Assembly (NCBI GenBank): GCA_000753575.1
Contig: JRFF01000036.1
Span: forward strand, 7,924-71,923
Direction: 5' to 3'
Source: Candidatus Izimoplasma sp. HR2
GTDB lineage: Bacteria > Bacillota_I > Bacilli_A > Izemoplasmatales > Izemoplasmataceae
DNA: 64,000 nt
Shown here: positions 54,917 to 64,000 of the stretch, piece by piece
Position numbering within the stretch: position 1 is the stretch's first letter
Layout: the number at the start of each line of letters is the position of its first letter
Translations under genes and position numbers: made by a program
Notes under the pieces: model-generated
Database searches by the model: none
Told to the model about the DNA's origin: nothing
The model's input: the letters and a program-made list of their open reading frames with translations, nothing else

Positions 54917-55474
54917 ATGATTGACACAATTATACAATTTTATACAGATAATTTATTATATGCTGCAATAGGTACAGTAATAGCATTTTTTATTATCTTT
55001 AGACTGTTAAAAACAGCCAAAATATATTTAGGTACTAAAAGTTATGTTAGAAAATCTAAGAAAAAAAGAAAGAAAAAGTTTAATGGAATTCAATTAACTG
55101 ATAAAATTCAAAAGAAACGTAAAAAGAACACAAATGAATATTCTAAATTAAGAGGTAGAGGAAAAAAACTAGTTAAGAAATACTTAAACTATAAATTAGA
55201 AGAACTACCTGTTATCACAAGATATTCATATGGTAAGCTACTTAAAAGATCTAAAAAGAAATTGATTATTATAGTTAAAAATGATCGTAAAACTCTTAAA
55301 AAGGTTCATATGAAAAAAGGTCTTAAAAATCTAATACAAATCACAAATAAATTTAAATGTTTAGATGAATTAATTCACTTCTTACATAATCTTCCAGAAG
55401 CTATTTTAGAGCAACAAGATTACGATATCTACATTGGCGAAGAAGGAATTTCAATAGGTTACATCATAAAATAA
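54917..55474 (+). CDS. lysine-rich membrane-anchored protein, unknown
   Basis: The 185-residue protein has one N-terminal helix (about 8-30, LLYAAIGTVIAFFIIF) followed by a very Lys/Arg-rich stretch (VRKSKKKRKKKF, QKKRKKNTNEY) and a C-terminal soluble domain of about 90 residues rich in Leu and Ile. No known domain is recognised. The basic patch should face the cytoplasm and may touch membrane lipids or RNA. GGAAGTG precedes the ATG. Divergent to rpsU, with a TGGTATTAT extended -10 about 30 bases upstream, and convergent with mtaB. Confidence 0.7.
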   Translation: MIDTIIQFYTDNLLYAAIGTVIAFFIIFRLLKTAKIYLGTKSYVRKSKKKRKKKFNGIQLTDKIQKKRKKNTNEYSKLRGRGKKLVKKYLNYKLEELPVITRYSYGKLLKRSKKKLIIIVKNDRKTLKKVHMKKGLKNLIQITNKFKCLDELIHFLHNLPEAILEQQDYDIYIGEEGISIGYIIK

Positions 55475-55501
55475 AGCTAGTTCACTGAACTAGCTTTTTA
55501 T
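55473..55501. terminator. bidirectional terminator
   Basis: AAAGCTAGTTC-ACT-GAACTAGCTTT is an 11-bp perfect stem with T flanks between the convergent lysine-rich protein gene and mtaB. Confidence 0.9.
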
Positions 55502-56782
55502 TATACCTAAAGTATCTTTATACTTAATATTCTTTATTAAAACATCATGAATAGTGTTTTTTAATTCATTTTCCTTTTTAACTTTAACTGTTATATATGT
55601 ATCTGAATGTCCATAAGTGAACTCATCATCTGATCTTTCAAATAATACACTTATTACTTCATTTTTATAACTTTTTATATAGTTAGTAGCTAACTCTTCA
55701 TTTAACTGAATTAATCTATTAACTCTTAGTGATTTAATAATTCCGTTAATTTGTCCTTTTATTTGTGCAGCTTTTGTTCCACTTCTTTTAGAATAAGGGA
55801 AAACGTGCATCTCACTAAATTTACACTTTTTAACAAACTCATACATTTCTTCAAACATTAAATCAGTTTCTTCCGGGAATCCAACAATTATATCTGTAGT
55901 AATCGCAATACCTGGAATCATCTTTCTAATACTTTCTAACTTATTAAAGTATTCCTCTTTGTTATATTTGCGTCTCATCACCTTTAATATTTCATTACTT
56001 CCACTTTGAAGTGGAATGTGTAAGTGTTTAGCAAAGACATCATTATCTCTTATAAGCTCAATTATAGGGTCTATTAGTTCATTTATTTCAATTGAAGATA
56101 TTCTTATTCTCTTAAGACCTTTAACTTCTTTTAAATCACTTAATAAATCAAATAAAGAATAGTTATCTAGGTCTTGTCCGTATCCACCTGTATGTATACC
56201 AGTTAATACTATTTCTTTATATCCATTCTTTACTAAAGATTTTGTTTCTTCAAGTACAGATTCTTTACTCCTAGATCTTACTGGTCCTCTAGCAAACGGA
56301 ATAATACAGTAAGTACAGAAGTTATTACAACCATCTTGTATCTTCAAAAAAGCTCTAGTGTTTTCAGCAAAACTAGTAACATTTACTTCATCAAATACTC
56401 TGTATCTTGATATATCTGTTACTTCATTTATTTTAACTCTTTCATGGAGTACTTGTTTAACTAAATCAAGTAAGTTCTCTCTCTGTTTAGTACCAATAAC
56501 AATATCAACACCATCAATCTTAGAAACGTCATCAGCACTCATTTGACTATAACATCCCATTACTGCGACTACTGCCTCAGGGTTTCTTTTAATAGCTCTT
56601 CTAATAGTTTTACGACTTTTAGAATCACCTGAATTAGTCACTGTACATGTATTTATAATATAAACATCACTATATTCATTAAAGTTAACTCTCTGAAAGC
56701 CATCAGCTAAAAACAAACCTGAAATACTTTCAGTTTCGTATGTGTTTACTTTACATCCTAATGTGCTAAATGCTACTTTCAT
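55490..56782 (-). CDS. mtaB: tRNA t6A methylthiotransferase MtaB
   Basis: The 430-residue radical SAM methylthiotransferase has an N-terminal UPF0004 domain (FSTLGCKVNTYE, NTCTVTNSGDSKSR, GCYSQ with three cluster Cys), a radical SAM core GCNNFCTYCIIPFARGPVRSR, and a TRAM-like C-terminus. MtaB/YqeV converts t6A37 to ms2t6A in tRNA; that fits with tcdA in the same window. ATG at 56782 is preferred. The gene's usual place is after dnaJ in Bacillus. Confidence 0.93.
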   Translation of the reverse strand: MKVAFSTLGCKVNTYETESISGLFLADGFQRVNFNEYSDVYIINTCTVTNSGDSKSRKTIRRAIKRNPEAVVAVMGCYSQMSADDVSKIDGVDIVIGTKQRENLLDLVKQVLHERVKINEVTDISRYRVFDEVNVTSFAENTRAFLKIQDGCNNFCTYCIIPFARGPVRSRSKESVLEETKSLVKNGYKEIVLTGIHTGGYGQDLDNYSLFDLLSDLKEVKGLKRIRISSIEINELIDPIIELIRDNDVFAKHLHIPLQSGSNEILKVMRRKYNKEEYFNKLESIRKMIPGIAITTDIIVGFPEETDLMFEEMYEFVKKCKFSEMHVFPYSKRSGTKAAQIKGQINGIIKSLRVNRLIQLNEELATNYIKSYKNEVISVLFERSDDEFTYGHSDTYITVKVKKENELKNTIHDVLIKNIKYKDTLGIIKS

Positions 56783-56886
56783 ATGTATCACTCACTTCTT
56801 ATTAAATCATAAAAATACAATTATATTTATTATATCATATATAATGTTTATATGCTTTTTTTATAGATTACACTAAAAATACAAAT

Positions 56887-56910
56887 AAAAAAAGGCCTGC
56901 GCCTTTTTTT
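56887..56910. terminator. terminator of the 56.9 kb gene
   Basis: AAAAAAAGGC-CTGC-GCCTTTTTTT just after the stop of the membrane-protein gene; A and T flanks permit either direction. Confidence 0.85.
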
Positions 56911-56915
56911 ATTAA

Positions 56916-57284
56916 CTAGCTATCTGCATTGGCTAGATATACATTAGTATTGCAGTATGCTAATGATGATTGTGAACAATAACATACAATGATATGATTT
57001 CGTTTATCTACGTAATAGATCATATTACCAATTCTTACATCATCTGTTTTATAACCTTTTACAAGATTATCAGAGTCTTTTTCAAATTCTTCAATAGAAT
57101 CATCAAAATCAATTATAACTTCTTCTAGATCAAAATTTTCTATACCAGCTTCTGCTAAATTAGGTAATGCTGTAAATTGTGCTTCAACAGTAACATTTTC
57201 TAATGACATAAATAAAATAAATACTATCATGAATGTTCCTAATGCGAATCCTAATAAACATTTAAACATATTAGATTTAGTCAT
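56916..57284 (-). CDS. single-pass membrane or secreted small protein
   Basis: From the ATG at 57284 the protein has 122 residues: a membrane segment (8-27, LLGFALGTFMIVFILFMSL), then an acidic stretch (FDLEEVIIDFDDSIEEFEKD) and a C-terminal HIIVCYCSQSSLAYCNTN with three cysteines. No family is recognised. GGAAGGAGA lies before the ATG; a longer frame to 57326 has no such site. Divergently placed to the HTH regulator, which may control it. A stem with U-run lies in its leader. Confidence 0.65.
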   Translation of the reverse strand: MTKSNMFKCLLGFALGTFMIVFILFMSLENVTVEAQFTALPNLAEAGIENFDLEEVIIDFDDSIEEFEKDSDNLVKGYKTDDVRIGNMIYYVDKRNHIIVCYCSQSSLAYCNTNVYLANADS

Positions 57285-57322
57285 TTTTATTCTCCTTCCT
57301 ATATTTTTTTGGATAAAAAATA

Positions 57323-57356
57323 ACAAAACACTAACAATTAAAGGTTAGTGTTTTGT
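57323..57356 (-). terminator. terminator-like hairpin in the leader of the 56.9 kb gene
   Basis: ACAAAACACTAAC and GTTAGTGTTTTGT form a perfect 13-bp stem with an 8-base loop, followed by TATTTTTTA on the minus strand. No minus-strand gene lies between it and dnaJ more than 1 kb upstream, which has its own terminator. It is therefore probably an attenuator-like leader hairpin. Confidence 0.6.
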
Positions 57357-57428
57357 CTTGTTTCATATATTTAATAGTAATTCTAACCTATTTGTAAACA
57401 AAAGTTGGAATTGTACAAAATAAAATAT

Positions 57429-57457
57429 TTGCCATGTTGCTATAAATGGTGTATAAT
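57429..57457 (+). promoter_or_regulatory. promoter of the HTH regulator
   Basis: TTGCCA at 57429-57434, 17 bases, TATAAT at 57452-57457: near-consensus. The leader of about 165 bases to the regulator's ATG holds an imperfect hairpin ACATACAAA/TTTGTACGT and a T-rich run near 57510-57530, and is otherwise AT-rich without a gene. Confidence 0.7.
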
Positions 57458-57629
57458 AGACTATATCATCGTGCAATTCATTATAACATACAAATTATTT
57501 GTACGTCAATGATTATTTTTATTTTTTTAATTAATTTTAATAAATATTAGAGAAAATATACTATAAATAACTATTAATTTATTAAAAAATGATGAAATTA
57601 TAGTAATTCATAACAAAGGAGTGATTCTC

Positions 57630-58211
57630 ATGATTGAAGAAGTTAGATTACTTGAAACAGATGAAGAAATAAAAATAGGGTTTAATCCATATAAATTAAG
57701 AATAATGTGGATATATACAAGAAATCCTGAATCTATGACAGCCAAACAAGTTGCGGATGAAATGGGAGAACCCCCATCAAAAGTTCATTATCATATTCAA
57801 ATATTAGTAAAACATAACTTCCTAAAACTCATTAAAACCAAAAATATCAATGGAATCATTGCAAAGTATTATCAAAGAGTATATAAAAGCTTTAGAATGA
57901 GTCCAAAGGTAACGGATAATCCGATATTTAAAGAATACTATGATAATGATCAAATAAGGACGTATGATTTAGAATATCGAACGTATAGAGAAAAGTTAAT
58001 ATACTATTTCGATAACTATTTCGAAAGTGGAAAAAGTCCTAATCATGAATATGGTACAATCTTCCCAACTTTATATATGACACAAAAAGAGGCACAAGAT
58101 TTATCTAATAAAATTATAAAACTAGTCCAAAAACATACAGTAAAAGATGATGAGAAAGATGAATATAAATCTTTCCTAGGTACGGTATTATGTAATAAAA
58201 AAGAAGAATAA
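57630..58211 (+). CDS. ArsR-like winged HTH transcriptional regulator
   Basis: The 193-residue protein has a winged helix at about 16-65: PYKLRIMWIYTRNPESMTAK, QVADEMGEPPSKVHYHIQIL, then a wing (LIKTKNINGIIAKYYQRV). This is typical of ArsR-like helix-turn-helix proteins (HTH_20). The remaining part is a helical domain that may bind a ligand or dimerise. AAAGGAG lies eight bases before the ATG. It faces the small membrane protein gene across 345 bases and ends in a terminator (58201-58238). Confidence 0.8.
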   Translation: MIEEVRLLETDEEIKIGFNPYKLRIMWIYTRNPESMTAKQVADEMGEPPSKVHYHIQILVKHNFLKLIKTKNINGIIAKYYQRVYKSFRMSPKVTDNPIFKEYYDNDQIRTYDLEYRTYREKLIYYFDNYFESGKSPNHEYGTIFPTLYMTQKEAQDLSNKIIKLVQKHTVKDDEKDEYKSFLGTVLCNKKEE

Positions 58212-58240
58212 ATAAGATGTATTTTATTCTTCTTTTTTTA
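58201..58240 (+). terminator. terminator of the HTH regulator
   Basis: AAGAAGAATAAA and TTTATTCTTCTT with a T-run overlap the end of the coding region. Confidence 0.85.
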
Positions 58241-58287
58241 TAGAAACTACTTATATATTTTTATTGATTTATACTATTTAGAATAAA

Positions 58288-58311
58288 AAAAGACTACACT
58301 GTAGTCTTTTT
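58288..58311. terminator. terminator of the hrcA-dnaJ operon
   Basis: AAAAGACTAC-ACT-GTAGTCTTTT with A/T flanks right after the dnaJ stop. Confidence 0.9.
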
Positions 58312-58313
58312 AC

Positions 58314-59420
58314 TTATTTTTTTCTTGCGCTTTTAAATCTTTTCCATATACTTGAATCTTCAGTTAAATCAGTTTTACCCAATTGTTCAAATAATTTTAT
58401 TTGTTGTTTAGATAATTTATTTGGTGTTACAACATCTATAATTACATGTTCATCACCTTTACGTTTTGATCTAACGTTTGGTGCACCTTTACCACGTAAT
58501 CTAAATGTAGTTTTACTTTGAGTTCCCGCAGGAACTTTAAGTTTCACATCTCCATATGGAGTTGGAACTTTAATACTATCACCAATTGCTGCTTGAACAA
58601 AAGTAATTGGTACTTCTATTATAAGATCATCTCCGTGTCTCTCATATAAAGGATCTTTTCTAACATCAAATAAGATGTATAAATCTCCACTAGGACCACC
58701 GTTAATACCTTTAGAACCATAACCTTCAAGTCTAATTTGTTGACCTGTATCGATTCCTTCAGGTATTGTAATTTCAATTTCTTTAGTATGTGATAATACT
58801 TTTTCACCATGACATGTTTCACATTTCTTAGTAATTTGTTTACCACTACCACCACAGTTAGGACATGTAGCTTGACTACGTGTTCTACCAAATAGTGATT
58901 GTTGTTCAATAATTACAGTTCCTTTACCATGACACTGAGTACACGTCTTAACATCTTTTTTAGAGTGTGCTCCAGTTCCGTGACATGTCGTACATTCAGT
59001 ATGTGCTGTAACTTTTATTGTCTTTTTAGCTCCGAAGATTGCTTCTTCAAATTTTACATTCATTCTCTTTTGTAAATCTGATCCTTTTCTAGGGCGGTTA
59101 CTATTACGTTGTTGTCCTCCACCACCAAAGAAATTAGAGAATATATCATTAATATCAAAGTCAAATCCACCAAATCCAGACGTATTAAAACCTTGGCCGT
59201 TATTGGCTTGATGCCCAAAACGGTCGTACTGGCTTCTCTTAGTAGAATCACTTAATACTTCATAAGCTTCTTGAACTTCCTTAAATTTTGCTTCCGCATT
59301 TGTTTCAGTAGAAACATCAGGATGATACTTTTTCGCTAGTTTGCGGTAAGCACCCTTTATATCTGCATCTCCTGCGCCTTTATCTATACCTAAGACGTCG
59401 TAGTAATCTTTTTTGTCCAT
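58314..59420 (-). CDS. dnaJ: chaperone DnaJ
   Basis: DnaJ of 368 residues from the ATG at 59420 (GAGGTG four bases upstream). J-domain with HPD (AKKYHPDVS), Gly/Phe region (GQGFNTSGFGGFDF), four zinc-finger repeats CTTCHGTGA, CTQCHGKGT, CPNCGGSGK, CETCHGEK, and the C-terminal substrate-binding domain. It drives the ATPase of DnaK. Last gene in the hrcA operon. Confidence 0.97.
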   Translation of the reverse strand: MDKKDYYDVLGIDKGAGDADIKGAYRKLAKKYHPDVSTETNAEAKFKEVQEAYEVLSDSTKRSQYDRFGHQANNGQGFNTSGFGGFDFDINDIFSNFFGGGGQQRNSNRPRKGSDLQKRMNVKFEEAIFGAKKTIKVTAHTECTTCHGTGAHSKKDVKTCTQCHGKGTVIIEQQSLFGRTRSQATCPNCGGSGKQITKKCETCHGEKVLSHTKEIEITIPEGIDTGQQIRLEGYGSKGINGGPSGDLYILFDVRKDPLYERHGDDLIIEVPITFVQAAIGDSIKVPTPYGDVKLKVPAGTQSKTTFRLRGKGAPNVRSKRKGDEHVIIDVVTPNKLSKQQIKLFEQLGKTDLTEDSSIWKRFKSARKK

Positions 59421-59439
59421 AATGCACCTCATTCATAGT

Positions 59440-59471
59440 TATATGAAGCAGAAATGTATCTGCTTCATATA
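59440..59471 (-). other. stable hairpin between dnaK and dnaJ
   Basis: TATATGAAGCAGA and TCTGCTTCATATA are perfect 13-bp arms with a 6-base loop in the dnaK-dnaJ spacer, with no U-run. It may stabilise the dnaK message or mark a processing site, lowering dnaJ expression. Confidence 0.7.
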
Positions 59472-59478
59472 AATTTAT

Positions 59479-61317
<1,839 letters not shown>

Positions 61318-61878
61318 TTATTCGCTTATTTTTACTATAGCAGGTCTTATTAACCTGTCTTTAAATATATATCCTTTTTGCAGTACTTCTACTACAATGT
61401 TTGGTTCGGTTCCTTCAACTTTTTCAGTCATAATTGCTTGATGGAAATTAGGATCATACTCTTCTCCTAGAGCATCTACTTCACTAACTCCTTCATTTTC
61501 AAGTGCTTTTACAAATTGTTCATTAATTATTTTAAAACCTTGCATAATGTTTTTATTTTCTTCATTATTTATTTCATGTTTTAATGCTAAATCAAAGTGA
61601 TCAAGCGGTGTAATTAATAATTTAGAAATACTCATTGCTGCATATTTTCTTTCCATAATTCGTTCTTTTTCTAATCTTTTTTGTGTATTTACTAAATCAG
61701 CTCTGTCTTTTAACATTGTGTTTTTTAGTTCTTTAATTTTTTCTTCTAACTCCATAATGATATCTTCTGGAGTTTTTTCTTTTTCTTTCTCAATTACTTC
61801 TGGTTCTTCTTTTAAAGGATCTTTTTCAACTTTATCCTTTAAAATATCTTCAACTGCTTTTTCCTTTTTCTTTGTCAT
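61318..61878 (-). CDS. grpE: nucleotide exchange factor GrpE
   Basis: The 186-residue GrpE has a long charged N-terminal coiled coil (EEKIKELKNTMLKDRADLVN) and the C-terminal beta domain with IMTEKVEGTEPNIVVEVLQKGYIFKDRLIRPAIVKISE in pieces (VLQKGYIFKDRLIRPA). It releases ADP from DnaK. Six bases after hrcA. Confidence 0.95.
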   Translation of the reverse strand: MTKKKEKAVEDILKDKVEKDPLKEEPEVIEKEKEKTPEDIIMELEEKIKELKNTMLKDRADLVNTQKRLEKERIMERKYAAMSISKLLITPLDHFDLALKHEINNEENKNIMQGFKIINEQFVKALENEGVSEVDALGEEYDPNFHQAIMTEKVEGTEPNIVVEVLQKGYIFKDRLIRPAIVKISE

Positions 61879-61883
61879 TATAT

Positions 61884-62897
61884 TTACTCCTTATACAATT
61901 TCGACATATGTGCTGCCAAATACTTAATTAGTGGAATTACTTTTTGATATTCCATTCTAGTTGGACCAACTATTGCAATTGTACCTTTTTCAGTTTGACT
62001 TAATTGATATGGAACAGAGATTACAGTACAATCTCTCATTGCATTAATTGTGTTCTCTTTACCAATCGTTACTGTTAATCCTATATTTGTTGTATCTTCA
62101 ACAAGTTTGAATATATCATTCTTCTCAAAGAAAGTTAATAACTCTCTAACTCTATTAACATCGCTAAACTCCGGTTGGTATAACATTTTACTTTGTCCAG
62201 CTAAATAGTAATCACTTTGCGTAAACTTCGTAAACGCCTCTAAAAAAGCATCAATTATTGTTTTATTATAAACGAGCATATCCTTAATCTTTTGTTGATC
62301 GATTTCGTAATGTAATTTCTCGCTTACTTTTGATATTGGGCAATCGAATAAAATATCATTAAATATTTCTATTACTCTTTTCATATCTTCAATATCAGTA
62401 TTTACTGGAATCTTAATATTTTTACTTTCAACATGTCCTAAGTTAGTAACTATTATTAATAAAGCGACATTTTCATAAAGAGGAAGTAACTCTATCTTCT
62501 TTATCTTCGAGCCATAAGCAGAATGTCCAAGTGCGATTGTTGTATAATTAGTCATTTGACTAAGTAAATTCATCGCTTGTTTTATTGCTTCGTCTCTTTT
62601 AATATCTTTATTACTAAATAATTCATCAATAACAGTAAAACTATCATCATAATTGTTTTTATCCGCAAGGATTTGTTCTATATAATAATGATATCCAACA
62701 TCACTAGGAATTCTCCCACTAGAAGTATGAGTTTTCTCTAAGAACCCAAGTTCTTCTAAATCAGCCATCTCGTTTCTGATTGTAGCGGAACTAAAATCTA
62801 ATAGTTCGGATAACGTTCTAGAACCGACAGGTTCAGCCGTTTTAACATACTCTTCTACAGTAAGTTTAAGTACTAATTCTTGCCTTTTTGTTAACAT
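61884..62897 (-). CDS. hrcA: heat-inducible repressor HrcA
   Basis: HrcA of 337 residues has an N-terminal winged helix (LTVEEYVKTAEPVGSRTLSE, SSATIRNEMADLEELGFLEK) and a C-terminal GAF-like domain with the family segment GSKIKKIELLPL. It binds CIRCE boxes with help from GroEL. Two CIRCE boxes lie directly upstream (62911-62937 and 62958-62984), so it is autoregulated. Confidence 0.97.
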   Translation of the reverse strand: MLTKRQELVLKLTVEEYVKTAEPVGSRTLSELLDFSSATIRNEMADLEELGFLEKTHTSSGRIPSDVGYHYYIEQILADKNNYDDSFTVIDELFSNKDIKRDEAIKQAMNLLSQMTNYTTIALGHSAYGSKIKKIELLPLYENVALLIIVTNLGHVESKNIKIPVNTDIEDMKRVIEIFNDILFDCPISKVSEKLHYEIDQQKIKDMLVYNKTIIDAFLEAFTKFTQSDYYLAGQSKMLYQPEFSDVNRVRELLTFFEKNDIFKLVEDTTNIGLTVTIGKENTINAMRDCTVISVPYQLSQTEKGTIAIVGPTRMEYQKVIPLIKYLAAHMSKLYKE

Positions 62898-62910
62898 AGT
62901 TTCACCTCTT

Positions 62911-62937
62911 TTAGCACTCTATCTATTTGATTGCTAA
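62911..62937. promoter_or_regulatory. CIRCE operator 1
   Basis: TTAGCACTC, 9 bases, GATTGCTAA. The consensus is TTAGCACTC-N9-GAGTGCTAA, so there is one mismatch. It lies in the transcribed leader of hrcA. Confidence 0.9.
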
Positions 62938-62941
62938 CAAC

Positions 62942-62970
62942 AGTATACAACATCTTTTTAGCAGTGTCAA
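62942..62970 (-). promoter_or_regulatory. hrcA operon promoter
   Basis: TTGACA (complement of 62965-62970), 17 bases, TATACT (complement of 62942-62947). The -35 lies inside CIRCE 2, so HrcA binding blocks polymerase. Confidence 0.9.
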
Positions 62971-62984
62971 GTATTGAGTGCTAA
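62958..62984. promoter_or_regulatory. CIRCE operator 2
   Basis: TTAGCACTC, 9 bases, CACTGCTAA on the minus strand; two mismatches in the second arm. It overlaps the -35 of the hrcA promoter. Confidence 0.85.
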
Positions 62985-62990
62985 ATATAA

Positions 62991-63017
62991 AAAAAAACAA
63001 CTCAAATGAGTTGTTTT
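62991..63017 (-). terminator. terminator of glcK and the MBL-fold gene
   Basis: AAAACAACTC-ATTT-GAGTTGTTTT followed by a long U-run on the minus strand, right at the MBL gene stop. Confidence 0.9.
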
Positions 63018-63633
63018 ATCTTTTAACATAGGGATTATCAAGCTTTTCATTAAGTATTGTAGTGAAGTGTCCATGTCCAGGATATACGATAGTATTAGCT
63101 CTAAATTTAGAAACTAACATATTTACACTTCTTGTAATTTGAGCTTTATTTGATGTTGGTAAATCATGTCTACCAATTGAACCTTTAAATAATGTATCAC
63201 CACTAAATAAAAAGTTTTTATAATGGTAACATACTCCACCACGAGTATGTCCAGGAGTCTCAACTACTTTAATAGTTTCATATCCAAGTTTAAATGTATC
63301 TTTACCTGATATTGTTTTAACAATTTCTTTATTTGTTAACACAAATCTTTTATAAGTCATCGATGATAAATTTAAATTTGGATCAAATAAGAAGTCTCTT
63401 TCCTTTTCATGTATATAAACTGGTACTTCATATTTACTTACAATTTCGTTTAATGAAAATATATGATCAAAGTGTCCATGAGTTAATAAAATACCTTTAA
63501 CAATTAATTGTTTTTCATTAATGTAGCTAACTATCTCGCTAAAGTTAGTTCCTGGGTCTATAATGAAACATTCTTTCTTTTCATTAATAATGTATGTGTT
63601 TTCCGTAAAATCGCTTAGAATCGCTTTAACGAT
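63016..63633 (-). CDS. metallo-beta-lactamase-fold hydrolase (YqgX-like), start non-canonical
   Basis: The frame encodes about 205 residues with ENTYIIN and CFIIDPGTN, the metal motif LLTHGHFDH (HxHxDH), then TPGHTRG, FSGDTLFKGSIGR and a final YPGHG. This is the YqgX/glyoxalase II-like family. An ATG at 63360 would remove the HxHxDH motif, so it cannot be the real start. Upstream the frame is open only back to 63639, where a TGA closes it, and has no ATG, GTG or TTG. ATC at 63633 or ATT at 63621 are the best start candidates. It overlaps glcK by 8 bases if so. A frameshift error is the alternative. Confidence 0.75.
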   Translation of the reverse strand: MVKAILSDFTENTYIINEKKECFIIDPGTNFSEIVSYINEKQLIVKGILLTHGHFDHIFSLNEIVSKYEVPVYIHEKERDFLFDPNLNLSSMTYKRFVLTNKEIVKTISGKDTFKLGYETIKVVETPGHTRGGVCYHYKNFLFSGDTLFKGSIGRHDLPTSNKAQITRSVNMLVSKFRANTIVYPGHGHFTTILNEKLDNPYVKR

Positions 63634-64000
63634 CGTTTTTCACAAGTGATGCTGCACCATAAATACCAGCATCATTTCCAAGTTTTGCTAAAACTATTTT
63701 AGTTTCTTTAACAGGTTCAAACATCATTTTACGGAAGTAATGATTTATCTTGTTAAGTAAATAAATTCCTGCTTTTGAAACTCCTCCACCTATAATGATA
63801 ATATCAGGATTAGTTATAATACTTAAAATACTACAAGCATATCCTATATAATAAGTAAAGTCTTCAACTACTTCTAAAGATAATACATCACCTTTTTTAG
63901 CTGCTTCAATAACCATTTTTGCACTTAAGTGTTCTTTATCTTTTAGAGTTGAATCAATATTACTATTTTTTTGTAATTCAATAAATGTATTTTTAATTCC
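63626..64000 (-). CDS. glcK: ROK-family glucokinase, 3' part
   Basis: The last about 124 residues are visible; the frame continues past the right edge. HLSAKMVIEAAKKGD, DFTYYIGYACSILSIITNPD and IIIIGGGVSKAG match ROK glucokinases such as GlcK. It phosphorylates glucose. The start and the ATP- and zinc-binding motifs are outside the window. It overlaps the MBL-fold gene, the order of the yqg cluster in Bacillus. Confidence 0.88.
   Translation of the reverse strand, partial: GIKNTFIELQKNSNIDSTLKDKEHLSAKMVIEAAKKGDVLSLEVVEDFTYYIGYACSILSIITNPDIIIIGGGVSKAGIYLLNKINHYFRKMMFEPVKETKIVLAKLGNDAGIYGAASLVKNDR

Noticed and set aside
63016-63360. MBL gene starting at the ATG at 63360
   Set aside because: It would remove the HxHxDH zinc motif, while the upstream frame continues the family sequence.
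63626-63650. A -1 slip (G AAA AAC) fusing glcK to the MBL gene
   Set aside because: The MBL frame is +1 to glcK, so a -1 shift does not join them.

Overview
The window is a very AT-rich bacterial chromosome segment. It suggests a Bacillota/Mollicutes-related organism, perhaps near the Acholeplasma/Izemoplasma/Haloplasma clades; that placement is inference. Gene order follows the Bacillus core: hrcA-grpE-dnaK-dnaJ, mtaB, rpsU, phoH-ybeY-cdd-era-recO-glyS-dnaG-rpoD-trmK-nif3, rel-dtd with hisS-aspS, parE-parC with plsY, and glcK with a YqgX-type hydrolase. Regulation is also Gram-positive: CIRCE elements, a T-box, a lysine riboswitch, AGGAGG ribosome sites, sigma-A promoters often with an extended -10 (TGnTATAAT), and U-rich intrinsic terminators. 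TGA is a stop codon (dtd, the VOC gene), so the Mycoplasma code is not used. Almost every gene is on the minus strand; the exceptions are plsY, a ferredoxin, one lysine-rich membrane protein and one HTH regulator.

1-12.1 kb is accessory. At the left edge an operon encodes a Cys-based phosphatase, a TIR-like protein and a membrane protein cut by the window. Next come an orphan 93-residue basic protein, an operon of an unrecognised helical protein, a membrane protein and an AbiH-family protein, a secreted zinc metalloprotease with a lipoprotein, a radical SAM/SPASM enzyme with no visible substrate peptide, and a Y-family polymerase with a YolD-like partner. The left part looks like a small defence island. 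Three of its transcription units have a terminator-like hairpin just before the ribosome binding site.

12.2-42.5 kb is mostly core: a PLC-like zinc protein, rluD-lspA, a Lon-like PDZ protease, dCMP deaminase, pseudouridine salvage (psuK-psuG), msrA, tcdA, hisS-aspS under a T-box, two acetyltransferases, dtd-rel-apt-recJ-argS-nadC, a degenerate Fic/winged-helix protein leading the nadC genes, topoisomerase IV, plsY and a lysine-riboswitch-controlled ABC transporter.

42.7-44.2 kb is a solo TnpB element (IS200/IS605-like) inserted just upstream of the riboswitch promoter.

44.2-64 kb is core again: a ferredoxin, the rpoD/dnaG macro-operon, translation and RNA-modification genes, a divergent regulator/membrane-protein pair, the hrcA heat-shock operon with two CIRCE boxes, a metallo-beta-lactamase-fold hydrolase that lacks a normal start codon, and the 3' part of a ROK glucokinase. 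No tRNA, rRNA or CRISPR array was seen.
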